Assembly: GCA_015956445.1 (NCBI GenBank)
Contig: WIUZ02000004.1
Coordinates: 62,001 to 126,000 of the forward strand
DNA: 64,000 nucleotides
Source: Thelephora terrestris
Lineage: Eukaryota > Basidiomycota > Agaricomycetes > Thelephorales > Thelephoraceae
Direction: 5' to 3'
Positions 33,101-44,542 of this stretch are shown here, piece after piece (the first letter of the stretch is position 1; each line of letters starts with the position of its first letter). The position numbers and the translations under genes were made by a program. The notes under the pieces were generated by a model that saw nothing but the letters and a program-made list of their open reading frames with translations, had not been told where the DNA came from and searched no databases.

Positions 33101-34898
33101 CCGCACACGCTCGGAGTGCTGCTTTTCCAACTCTTGTTTCGTCCCTTTGAGATCCGCATCTAGGTTGCTAACTTTCTTTTCCAGCTACAAAAAGGGATAA
33201 GTTGAGTGGATGCTTATAGGATTGCGGGGCTTACATCGTCAGACTTCTGTTGAACCTCATCCGCCTCACGGTCGAGCTTGGTCCTCTGTTCTTCGAATGT
33301 ATTGACCTTCTCTTTCAGTTGGTCCAAAGAACGGGCTGCCGTCTTTAATTCACGATCCAACGCCTTCAACGACTGCCGCTCGTCAACGGCGAGGACATTT
33401 GCATTAGCTTTCCTGTGACAGAATTAGGAAGGGGTGGTACGTTGGGTTCCGGACCTACAGTCTCCGGTATTCCTCGAGATTCTCTTCGCTAAGTGAAGCA
33501 CTACCCTCCGCAGCCTTACGTTGTTCCTCTGGAACGCGGTTGGAATGTGACCAGAGGATTCGGGAGAGAAAATTCACCTTGTGCTCTGTCTGCCTCTTGG
33601 CGCACTATCTCCAGATCTCTATGGTAAGACGCAATCTTCTCCTGTTTCCTCTCAACATCTTTGGCGACTTGTTCCTTCAATTTGGCGGAGTTGGCCTTCT
33701 TGCGAGTCGCATGGGAGATCTGGGCTTCCGCGGTGACGAGCTCCGGTCTCTATTCCAATCTCATCAACGAATTTTCTGACTGAAATTCACAACAGGACCT
33801 TGCACGTACCTTGGCTTCCAGAGTCTTCTCTGCTCGTTTGAGTTTCTTTTCCTCCCGAGAGACCTCGGTTTTAGCCTTTGCTTGCTCCGTTCGGGCACGA
33901 TCAAGAGCTTGCTGTTGTCGGTGTTGATCCTCTCGAAGGCCGTTGAGAGCCCTACTCTGCTTTTGAATCTCTGACGCATTCGCTTTTAGAGATTCTTCGA
34001 TGTGATACAGTTTGTATAGGGCTCGCCGCAAAATCAGTTCATCCTTCGGGGCATCCAAAACATGAGCAACGGAACGGAACGCATTCGTTGTAGCTCGAAC
34101 CTTGTGTTGGCACAACTTCTCGTATCGGTCGACCTCATTCTTCTGTTCCTTGTACTGCTTGATTTCACCAGTGATACCTCGCCGTTTCGTGAAGTTAAAA
34201 GTGGCATTCTCGGTAGCACGTTCCTGAGCCTCCTTTGCTTTCTCGTATTCTGATGACAGTTCAAGGGAGCCGCTGATCTGCTCAATCAACCGCGTGAGCT
34301 CTTTAGGGGATTGTGAGGCGACTGCTTCGACATCTCCCTGGAAGACCAGGAAGTTCTTCGCTTTGACAAGGATATTGTGAGAGACAAGAGCGGCATTATA
34401 CGCGGAGTAAGTGACGGTCCTGCCGTTAAGTTTGTACTCGGAAGTTCCAGTGGTTGATATCCTGGATGTACAGGTGAGTGGACCAAACATGAAACAAAAC
34501 CCGAAAATGCTCACGTTCTTTGGAAGAGCCACTCCTTCTCTCCGTCGTGAAGCACTGCCAAGACCCATGCCTTCTTGGCCGATGATTCTGGCTCATCATC
34601 TTCGTCAATTTGCTCGGACGGCTCGTCTGGAGGCGCGGCAAGCTTCCTTCCACGGTAGACAAGGTCCTTTAGTTGACTACTTCGCAGTTGGGCACTCTTA
34701 ACTCCGAGAACGAAGGATATGGCATCCATGAGGTTGGATTTCCCGGCCCCATTGGGGCCAATGACTGAGGTGAAGTTTCGGAATGGTCCTATCGTCTGAC
34801 GTCCCCTTGTGGCATCGTCAGCTGAGAGAATCATGGCGTGACTGAATGACCGACCTGTATGATTTGAAGTCGCACACTTCAATCCTCACCAAAGGCAT
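30160..34898 (-). CDS. SMC1: Cohesin subunit SMC1
   Basis: ATPase arm of the cohesin ring, which holds sister chromatids together and shapes chromosomes. The ATG at 34898 begins [15 protein letters not shown], and an intron joins this to [20 protein letters not shown], whose GPNGAGKS is Walker A. Next are [20 protein letters not shown] and an acidic insert typical of Smc1. Then come [20 protein letters not shown] and [20 protein letters not shown], then a long coiled coil, and the hinge around 32400-33050. A second coiled coil leads to the C-terminal head with [20 protein letters not shown] (ABC signature, near 30590) and [20 protein letters not shown] (Walker B, near 30440). [20 protein letters not shown] and a last exon LTQYDE follow. 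About 15 introns. A very acidic patch near 31130-31260 ([20 protein letters not shown]) lies in the coiled coil. It looks intact. Confidence 0.95.
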
Positions 34899-35951
34899 GC
34901 TGGCGAGAGCGTGGTATTCGACGCGTTGTTATCTCAAACTTGACGCGTCGAAGATGTTTGTGGTTCAAGCGGTGACGCGATCGGCCACCATAGACGCTCG
35001 CATCATCATCCTTTCTTCCCACGACCCCCTCTCACTTTAACACTACGGGTCGTGCGCCCAGATTGCCCGCAGTGCTTACGCGTTAGGAGATTTAAAAAAA
35101 TGCGTGGCTCTTGATTGCTGCTGGGTTATTCACCTTAGATGGGAGTCAAGGGTCGACCGCACCACCTGCCCACCTCTAGATTGTTGGCTCCCAGTCTTCA
35201 AATATCATGACTACGAATTCAAGCCGTCAAGTGAGACCTGGTGCCATTCACATGGTCCCATTACTCTGGGAATATCCAGTAAGCTCCCTGAGACATAGAA
35301 GTCCTGTAAGAACACAACCAAACTGCGTTCGCCCTAATCGCACCCTCCTGAGCAATGATTCTTCTCTGAGGATATGTTTTAGCCCCTACGGACGCCTAAC
35401 AATATTGCCGCGTCCCTTTTTGTGGTTGAATATCTGGGGGTGCTCTCCTGATTGGCTACTTTGTCGTGACATATAGAGTTATGTGTCTGGCCTGGCCCCG
35501 ATCGAGTATCAAAGCATACAGCCCCACTGTCACTGCGACACAAGATTCAAAATCTGTGTCCGCTGTTGAGCACCCCAACAACATGCAAGTACAGTCACAA
35601 ATGGCTGGTAAAACCACCCTTCTCGTAGAGTCATTTAACAGCCTCGGAGAGATCTGTCCTTTAACAACGGACCCCGAAAAATTAACTATTCTACCTGCGC
35701 AGCGTATGAGAATAGAAAATCAACCGCATTCTAGATCCTGGAACTCCCATGGCGCTCCCAGGTGTTTCGTATCAATCATTGCGCCTGCAACACGGTTCAT
35801 TCGTGTCCATGGTCTGCGGCGCCTGTGGACATGCAAGCGCTAAACAAGCGTTGTAATCGTGGGAATTTGGAACGACATCACCATCGGGGCCAAGAGGGGG
35901 CGGTCTGGCACTTCGACCAGTCACCATACTTCCACTCGTACAATCGCGACG
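34899..35951. other. Divergent region between SMC1 and the HyuB gene
   Basis: This is where the HyuA half of a normal 5-oxoprolinase gene would be expected upstream of HyuB, but none of its conserved blocks can be read here in any frame. Plus-strand frames of 64-125 codons are unrelated to known families. It must carry the SMC1 promoter and probably that of the HyuB gene. Confidence 0.55.
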
Positions 35952-38114
35952 ATGGGCGAACCAAGGGGGCCCGATCCCATCCTGTTGACGCTCTTTGCCA
36001 ACCGGTTCATGAGTGTAGCTGAAGCCATGGGCCGTAGCCTCCAACAGACTTCTATCAGCACGAATATCAAGGAGCGGCTCGATTTCTCGTGTGCACTATT
36101 TGGGCCTGACGGGGACTTGGTCGCAAATGCCCCGTTCATTCCGATCCACCTGGGAGCAATGAGTTTGTGAGAATCCGACACGATTTTCCTTCGATCGCAT
36201 GGATAACCTCCTGCAGCGCCGTTAAGCATCAAATGAAGCTACATGCAGAAACCTTGAAAGCCGGAGACGTCCTAATGTCGAATTCCCCTCAAGCGGGTGG
36301 ATCGTCAGTGCCAAATGCTGCCCTGCTCCTTTAGAATCTGACCTCTTCTCAAGACATCTCCCCGATATTACCATCATCACTCCAGTATTTGACACAAAAA
36401 CCAACGAAATCATCTTCTTCACCGCTTCTCGTGGTCACCACGCAGATATTGGTGGGATCCTGCCTGGATCCATGCCCCCCACTTCAACCACAATCTTTGA
36501 AGAAGGAGCGAATGTGGAGAGTTTCAAAATCGTCAGTGACGGCATCTTCGACAAGAAGGGCCTAGACAGGTACATGATTGAAATCCCAGCTAGTTACCCC
36601 GGTAGCTCTGGGTGCCGGAATATACGCGATGTGGAGAGCGACTTAAAGGCTGTGCGTTCTCCCACACAATGCCTCATGCCTCAGCTCATTCATCCACCAG
36701 CAAATCGCGGCGAACCATAAGGGGGTTCAGTTGATTCATGCAAGTCAGCATCTAGAATCCCTGGGCGCCAGACTTCTACTGAACCCCATTAGTTACCGAC
36801 GATTACGGTCTAGAAAAGGTTCAAGAGTACATGTACCATATCCGCACTAATGCCGAGATATCGGTACGTAACTTGCTTCGACGAGTGGCGCAGGAAACAG
36901 GCAGAAACACACTCCATGCGATTGATTATCTGGACGATGGCTCTCCGGTAAACGAAATGAACCGTCTATCACGTATCAGTGCTGACAGCGATATAGATTG
37001 AGCTTAAAATCGGTATCGACGAGAAGGAAGGATCCGCAGTCATGGATTTCACTGGAACTGGATGCGAGATCCGTGGGAACCTTAATGCGCCCGAATCAGT
37101 GGTCCATTCCGCCATAATATATTGCATGAGATCAATGCTGGATACGGACATCCCGTTGAACGCGGGCTGTTTGGTCCCTCTACAGAGTAGGTATCTATGC
37201 TTTTTTTCGTAGGCGAATGTCTGACTCTTTATTCAGTAAATATCCCCGCAGGGTCACTGCTTTCTCCGTCGAGGACTGCTGCGGTTTGTGGCGGGAATGT
37301 GTTGACCTCTCAGAGAATCGTAGATGTCGTACTCAAGGCATTTCACGCCTGCGCCGCTAGCCAAGGTTGCACCAAGTAAGTTTCAAAATTGATGTGGATT
37401 GAGAACGACTCCCACGAAAATACTTTCCAGTAACCTCACGTTCGGCGCTGGAGGTAAAGATAAGGATGGGAGGACCACTGCTGGTTGGGGATATTACGAG
37501 ACGATCGCAGGAGGTTCTGGAGCGGGGCCAGGATGGCACGGGACGTCCGGCGTACACACCCACATCACGAATACGAGAATCGGTGATGTAGAACTCTTGG
37601 AACGGAGATACCCCATCATGGTTCACCGGTTCGGCATCAGGCCGAATTCCGGAGGCAAGGGCTTGTGGAGGGGAGGGGATGGTGTGGTCCGAGAGATCGA
37701 AGTATTGCAGTCACTACAGGTTTCCATGCTCTCCGAGGTAAGCATGACCACAATTGCCTATACACACCCTCATTCGGTACGCAGAGGAGAACAAGGCAAC
37801 CGTATGGTATGGATGGCGGAGAGCCTGGGGCACTAGGCAGGAACACGTGGGTTAAGAGAGCTCGGAGGGAAGACGGAGACTATCCGGAAGGAACACAAGG
37901 CGAGCCCGAACCTCGAAAAATCAACATAGGGGGAAAGGCCACGATCCTCATGGGAAAGGGAGATATTTTGCTGATTGAAACTCCGGGAGCAGGAGCATGG
38001 GGGCACATCGAACCGGAACATCTCGGCAGTCCAGAAGACGTTTCTCACTTGAAAGCCTGGGAGCCGAGGGGAAGTCTGAGGAGTAAGTCACAGCCCGAAT
38101 TTGGTGGGTTCTGA
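35952..38114 (+). CDS. Stand-alone HyuB (5-oxoprolinase C-terminal half)
   Basis: Related to the C-terminal half of ATP-dependent 5-oxoprolinase, which opens 5-oxoproline to glutamate in the glutathione cycle, and to HyuB of microbial hydantoinases. The ATG at 35952 lies four codons before [20 protein letters not shown], exactly where the HyuB domain begins. Then [174 protein letters not shown] and [15 protein letters not shown]. Introns restore frame throughout, so this half looks functional. The HyuA half (about 700 residues, with the ATPase fold) is missing upstream. It is either a truncated gene or a separate HyuB subunit needing a HyuA partner elsewhere. Confidence 0.85.
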
Positions 38115-38197
38115 ATGCAGTAAATTCTCCGATGCTGTAAATCACTGTACGGTATTACATTGGATTGGGAACCTCCGTGGACATATCTGAGTTCACG

Positions 38198-41100
38198 TTA
38201 CCGCGTACTACCCGGTTCGCGCCTGTCACCATGATGCATGAACTCATAACATAACTTGCCGGGGCCTACCCCGATGATTTCTTGGACCTGTGATAGTTCG
38301 AGCTGACAAAAGGCCTTGACAGACGAGACCTTGCTCATTACGTGCTTGATGTTCTTGTCTGTGATCTCAGGCAGCGATCGTAATAGCTCTTCAGCCACAG
38401 CGTTTGCTCCCCCGTCCACTTCGGGGTTATCTTCCGCGCCCAACAGAACCGCTCTACCTGGATCTGGTTCGGGGTTATTCGACTTGAGGTCGTTAAATAT
38501 CTCAGCAGTTGCGTGTGGGGAGGACGACCAGATGATGCGAAGTCGCGGGAACGCCAATGTCAGCATCGTGATCTTTTCCTGGAGAGTGGGTGTGTATTCT
38601 GAGGCATTGGTAGGGGTTTTAGACGGGAACTTCCCTTTCCCCTTTGCGTAAGACCTTGCTTCGGTGACATGAACCTGAATAAGTTATGTATATCACTGAG
38701 GCTCCAATTGGCGTTAACCCCATTTACCTCCAATGAAAAGGACTTGTGCTCTTCAAATTCGATGAGCAAGAGCGGATGTTTGTAGTGCACAGACATCAAC
38801 TCGCATTGAGTGTATCTGTGGGCCTCGATGATTAGCGGCATCGTCAACCTCGGTGTAAGAATGTATGCACAGTCGACCGCTGTTGAAGGATGAAACAAGA
38901 TCGGGAATGCTCTTCCGCTCCACACAAATGTCGGGAGTCAGAACGTAGTCGGCAACGGTTAACGTCGCGGGGATAAGCTGCAGCCCCGATGCGTGCAAAA
39001 TCGACGGGAGGCTAGAGCGGAATTCCCGCATGTCCACGATGACCTAGAGGGAAAAGTGTGAATTGGGTATTCAGGGGCGTGATTTGTCGCATAGTTCACC
39101 CTAGGCGGCACCTGACTTATTTCCTTCCTACCACCGGCGAATCGGGTGCTGATGGTCTTGATCACAAGGTCTGAAGATGTCGGTTCCGTCCGAGTGTCTC
39201 CAAGGTATACCGGCATTCTCTATATTTCGGGCGTCAGGTAGCGGTCCAACGTCAGATGTGGTCAACGTACCGCGTGTTCCTCGATCAGTCGTGTGAACGC
39301 ATTTTTCTCCCTTCGCAACCCCAGCAAGTATTTGTGTTCTTCGCTGCATTCCTCGTACATTAGGAAGTATATCCGAAGAGGCAGCCCGGGATTTGAACCT
39401 CGATAGACCTAGCAAATTCTCGGGAAGGATGTACGGATCGGGAAATAAGCAAAATACCTCCATTCTCCTGAGAAATTCTAGGCTAGGGTCAAACATAACG
39501 ACAAAGCGTGGGCGGAGTTCCATCAGCATCATATCGTCAGAGTCGTCAGAGTAGGCGCGGACTATGACAGTTTCTTCCGGCTGCACGAGGCCGTACTTGG
39601 TATCGAAGTCTTGGTCACGCGACAACAGCCCAATGAACTCGACGTCCGGGATCGTTGCTGGATTCTCTCCTGTGACGAGTAGTTCTTCGTCGTCAGCAAC
39701 TATCTGGGTTGCGAGACTAGAGACGATCAGGCCGATGAAGAAGCAGCTTGAATGGTTCTCACAACTCAGCTATGCTCGTAACTTCGTTCACAACATCCTC
39801 CTCCACAGCGGCTTCAGACGGTGCGCCTGTCCTGGTGGATCCAGATGCATCGGGACCCCCTCCACGTATCCTCCTCCTGTTTGCTGCTCGCTTTGCCTTT
39901 TCTTGGTCCTTCTTCATTAGTGCCGCGCTGACAGCGGTTGTCCCTCGAGCGTCTTTGTTCGTATGTGGTCGGTTACTTTGTTTGTTGGAGCCTTGAACCT
40001 CCTCGAGTTTAGCTCTCCACGACAAATAACTCCGAAGTTTCCGTTCCATCATTGCCCGGCCACGTTCACCGGGTTGAAGGCTCCGATCGCAAGTAGACAA
40101 ATACTCGCTGATTGTGGCGGCCGACTGAGATGAAGCTGTCATGACCAAAACCGTATTTGTTCCGGGAGTATCTGGAAGTTATCATTAGAAAGTTACAGGG
40201 GGGGAGAGGCTACGAGAGGCCTCACGTGTCCAGCTCCCGGAGATCTGCAGGGAGCGAATCTCCTCTTCGATCTCATTGAGGATGTCAACCAACCTAGCCC
40301 ACTTCGGTTGTTCTTCCAAGGTTGGTTCCAAACCTTTTGGCCACACTGGCTGCCTGTTTGATTCACGCGCGATCCTACCACCGACGATGCCTTGAATCTC
40401 ATCCAAGGCTTCCCAGGCCTCCTCATCCTCATCTGTTTGCGTGTTTAATGGCTCCTTACTCGAGGTAAGTGAATAGCAACGCCTCTTCCCTTCACGGAAT
40501 ATTATTCCGGCTTGGTCCGTGAGGAGCCAAGGGGATTGGTGGTTCGCGGCACCTTTGGCTGTCGTCACTGAATTTGCAGCCTGGATGGTGTCAAGGTACC
40601 CCAAAAATGCCACAGCGTCATATGTCAGCAGATACCTTGGAAGCGTCATCAGTCCTGGTTTGATCATATGATCATCAACTCACGTTAGGAGGCGTCGAAG
40701 AGCGGCAAGGTCAGCGACCAACTGTTTTGTCCGTGGTCCGACCTTGTGCCACACTGGATCGAGTTGCCTGCGCACGATAGCGTCGAAGGATCGGAAGTAT
40801 GCGTTATCTACATTGAGATCATCAAGGTCGAGCTGTGATCCGATAGGTACGCTTCTGATTGATAATGATGACGCTCACATTCGTGTGGGATCTCTTCAGC
40901 TCTGACATAGTCAAGTTGATGCACTGGATAATGGCACCGTGGATCTCCCTCATCGATTCCGTCAGACCTTGCAACAGTTGAATAATATCGATGCGTTTCT
41001 TCTCCAAAGTCTGTTTGACCTCGTCATGAAACCTGCAGACTATGAGAACAGGACGTAGCCAGAAAGGAGGAAATACCTAGGGTAGATGTGCACGTGGTGT

Positions 41101-41734
41101 ATTTTCAACTCCCTGACAACGTTCCTCAATGGAGCCAATCCGCTGGTGACGTGTTCGGGCTGATCAGAAAAGGCCTTTACGAAAGCCGCCTCATTCCTTT
41201 CGCGCAAGAGTCGGACGATGAACGCTTCTTGTGATAAAGCTGACACTCTAATATCCCTGATTAGTTTACGAACTGCCGCGAGGTCAACTGGTGTCAGACC
41301 TCTCTGCGTGTAATATCATGATCCCAGTTATTAATTCGGTGGGGAGCGTCGACTGCAGCATGTCCACTATCAAAATTTGCGACGTTACAGAAAATATCCC
41401 ACCCCGACGATACAGTTCCTGCCTTCCCGTATGTTGGCGTTGTTCGTGAGGACGAGCGGCCTTCTTACCTCGCTTTTTTGTCTATCTCGAATCCGAGAAT
41501 AGTAAATCCAGGACTCCGGCACCCCAGAAGGTTAAGTTCTTCTCCAATGCCATTCTCCTCCTCCGGGGAAGCATTCACGAGACACACCAATGATTGAGAA
41601 GAATGGTAGATCTGCAGCAATTTACAGACGATCCGGCGTAACCCGAGTCCGTGTGCGAGTAGCAGGAGATCGTTATTTGCAGGGTCGCAGAGTTTATCCG
41701 TTATTGAAACATGGAAAGGGAGTAGAGTCGACAT
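38198..41734 (-). CDS. XPF/Rad1 (Rad16) structure-specific DNA repair endonuclease
   Basis: Catalytic subunit of the ERCC1-XPF type nuclease, which cuts 5' of lesions in nucleotide excision repair and removes cross-links and flaps. The ATG at 41734 gives [20 protein letters not shown] and the degenerate helicase-like N-terminal part ([20 protein letters not shown]). Middle blocks are [52 protein letters not shown], and [20 protein letters not shown]. The ERCC4 nuclease domain reads [37 protein letters not shown], where ERKxxxD near 38900 holds the metal-binding catalytic residues. It continues [18 protein letters not shown] and [20 protein letters not shown]. The C-terminal helix-hairpin-helix is [20 protein letters not shown]. 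It converges on the HyuB gene with only 83 bases between stops and shares a very short promoter with GRC3. Confidence 0.92.
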
Positions 41735-41800
41735 CTCAGTACCAAGATGGTGGGAAGGGAGGGAGGGAGATCGTCAATCAATCACGTGACAGCTCATCTC
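41735..41800. promoter_or_regulatory. 66-base shared start region of XPF and GRC3
   Basis: The XPF ATG (minus, 41734) and the chosen GRC3 ATG (plus, 41801) are separated by only 66 bases, containing a GGGAAGGGAGGGAGGGAG purine run and ATCAATCACGTGACAG with the E-box-like CACGTG at 41784. Any core promoter for one gene must overlap the 5' end of the other. The GRC3 start could be even closer if the in-frame TTG/GTG-type upstream codons were used. Confidence 0.6.
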
Positions 41801-44177
41801 ATGTTGAGCGCGTTTCACGCTCGAAAAGTGCGGCTGGCGGCCGCCTCTGGCGTGCAAGAGCCAGTTGCCTCATCCCTGACGCCCGCCAACCCTGATCTTC
41901 AGTCTCCCGCACCGGGTCACGCTCCTAGGCGTTCACCGCGTAAACGCAAACCAGAATCTGTTCCCGGAAATGATGCAGAGCAACAACGACGAAAAAAGGC
42001 GGATGATCGAAAAATCGAGGACAAAGTTCGGTATTTCGACGCCCCGGTCGACGTACCAGAACCTGGCTCGCGCTCGTTAACGGATGACGACGTTTCGTTA
42101 TCGGATCAGGAGCCTCTCTCACAGGTACACGTGCAACCTCGGCGGGCGTGGTCGCCCAGCCAGCCTTTCCTCGATTCGTCGGACGAAGAAATGGAAACAG
42201 AAGTCGGTGGTGCCCAGGCTGCTAGCGCTTCTGTTCCCGCGCCCACGACTCCGACGTTCTCTGTGGAGATTGGCACCAACACATTTCGTCTTACCCCCGA
42301 AGAATGCTTCGCGCTGGTTGGTCTTGAAGAGCCGGCCACCGCCATAATCCTCCCCGCTCATTCCAACATCACCCTCACAGGGGTGTATCAGCTAACGGTA
42401 CTACAGGGCGCCGTCACGATTATGGGTGTAACCTTGGTGTGCTCGGCCATTTCGCACGCTGTCTTCTCACCCAAACTCTCCCCTATCCCTTGCATTGAGT
42501 CGCTTGGAAACACAGACCCAGCCTCTCCGCTGATCAGCCGTGCGCCTGGCAGGTTACGACCCTGGATCTCACCCGACCACGCTGTTATAGTGATTCGCGC
42601 CCACCCCACTGGAATAGAAGGTCTAGGTCGTGTTATGCGGACGTTCGAAAGCATGTTCCAGCTGTCCAATTCCGCTGCTGATCTCGGGGTGCGCGGTGTA
42701 CGTGTCCACATGGTGCGTGCTTCATTAGGCCTCCAAAAATCAAAAAATTCAATGACCCGGAAGTGGACACAAGAAGAACGAAGCATCCAGCAATTCGTTC
42801 TCCCAAAAACCTGGGACCAGGAAGCTTCTAACCTCCTTGATGCGTGCTCTCGCCTAGAAGAAGGTAACGCCGCAGTTTTCCGGCCAATCATATGCCAGGT
42901 CACAGGTCCAAAGTCTTCTGGGAAAAGCACGTTTGCAAGGATGTTGTCGAACAGACTGACGACGCGGTAGGGGTTTCTGATACTGCGCGATCGCCACAAC
43001 ACTGAAATATGTTTTTATTAGGTTTGCCCAAGTCGCAGTCCTCGACTGCGACCTCGGCCAATCAGAGTTTTCACCTGGTGGAATGGTGGCATTGACCGTC
43101 ATCTCGAAGCCCCTTTTCGGTGTGTGAAGGTTTCATAACGAGTTGGTTTCAGGTCAATGAATTTCCTTAGGCCCTTCATTCGCCCACCTAATCACCCCAC
43201 ATGCGGCACATTTCATCGGTTCCCCCACGCCACGGAATTCTCCCACGCATTACTTGAGCGCAATACAAGCGTTGGTTGAAACGTACAAGCAAGAGCTCGA
43301 GTTTCCCACCGCCCCGCCGACTGGTGACACGCGGATTACCGAAGTCGTCCCTCTTGTAGTAAACACCATGGGGTGGACGAAGGGCCTCGGAGCGGACTTG
43401 AACAAGAAGATCGAAGATATGGTCGAACCTTCTGACGTTTTTGAATTCGAAAACCTTAATCATAATTCCAATTTCGGATCATTCCACCCAACGCCTAACC
43501 CTGGGATACGTCGACGTCATCTGCCGCCCACACAGCCCTTTACCGGAAGTTCCCACACGCCAGCGGAGCTCAGAGCGCTATCTCTTCTGTCCTATTTTCA
43601 CACAGTGCGCCTGTCTGTCCAGGGTGACAACCACGCGGCCCGGCGATGGGAAACAGAAACCCCGCTCTGCGCCAAGGTCCCGTACGACGTCTGTGCGTCT
43701 GTCGCATTTGATAAGGTTATTCTCGCAACTCCCGGAATGGAAGATGTTGTGGTCTCAGAGATCCAGAACGTTCTCAATGGCGCCGTTGTCGCTCTTGTTG
43801 AATCCCTCGAAGCAGACGTCACACACTCACCGAAGGCGGGCGGAGGCGTACATTCACTCTACCAACAAGGAACATCCCCTCCGTCTCCTTTCTCGTCAAA
43901 TTGCTTGGGTCTCGCACTCATCCGATCACTTTCGGCTACGCGGATGCAATTGATCACGCCAGTCCCACCGGAAGTTTTATGCCGCTGTCGAGTCTTGATC
44001 AAGGGTGAGATTGAGGTACCAGTTTGGGGGATGCTGGACTTCCGCGCGGAGAACGATGGGGACGTGGCGGGCGTCGAAATGACAAAGGTCCCGTACCTCA
44101 GATGGGGCAAAACGGAAGGATTAGGTGGGGGGAAGAGGAGAATCCGGCGGAACCTGATGAGGAAAAGTCAGCTGTGA
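41801..44177 (+). CDS. GRC3: GRC3/NOL9 polynucleotide 5'-hydroxyl kinase
   Basis: Clp1-family RNA kinase that phosphorylates 5'-OH ends; in yeast Grc3 works with Las1 to remove ITS2 from pre-rRNA in the nucleolus and also aids Pol I termination. The ATG at 41801 opens MLSAFHARKVRLAAASGVQE, followed by a disordered region with a nuclear-type basic run (RRSPRKRKPE). Then FSVEIGTNTFRLTPEECFAL, LPAHSNITLTGVYQLTVLQG and the P-loop VTGPKSSGKSTFARMLSN near 42900. After introns near 42968-43020 and 43122-43169 come FAQVAVLDCDLGQSEFSPGG (Walker B-like DCDLGQSE) and PSFAHLITPHAAHFIGSPTP. VPLVVNTMGWTKGLGADL follows, and the C-terminal RSLSATRMQLITPVPPEVL and VLIKGEIEVPVWGMLDF. The length and motifs fit a complete protein. 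Confidence 0.92.
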
Positions 44178-44542
44178 TTTGGGGCAAAAATCCTTATCGG
44201 TCTATGTCTCAGTTGTATAGCTCCCGCGACCCGACCGCATTGTTTATGTGACGACATAATGAATGGCACGCATTTCGGCACCGGTGTTGACCCGTCTTTT
44301 CCGATAGAGTACCTCAGTGTAGGTGTACCAAATCGTCTGTTCAATTTTACCTTCCAGATGGAATCTTCACTCTAACGCCTAGTCGAGAGGCCGACGCTCA
44401 CCGATCGGCTGTGGGGAACAACTAGTAGAACTATGAATTGCATCAAACCAGGCTCGTACCCCGGATTACAGAGTGCGGAAATAGATACGGATGACAAGTT
44501 AATCTGACCAAAATAATATAATGAGTTCTACAAATCATGGAA
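44178..44542. other. Convergent intergenic region
   Basis: This 365-base gap separates the GRC3 stop from the cyclophilin stop, and carries both 3' UTRs. No gene is recognised. Confidence 0.5.

Noticed and set aside
35104-35843. Possible HyuA remnants upstream of the HyuB gene
   Set aside because: None of the conserved HyuA blocks could be read in any frame; the short plus-strand frames there are unrelated.
39385-39420. tRNA T-loop-like sequence on the minus strand (GGTTCAAATCCCGGG)
   Set aside because: The flanking stems do not pair, no D or anticodon arm is near, and it lies within the XPF coding sequence.
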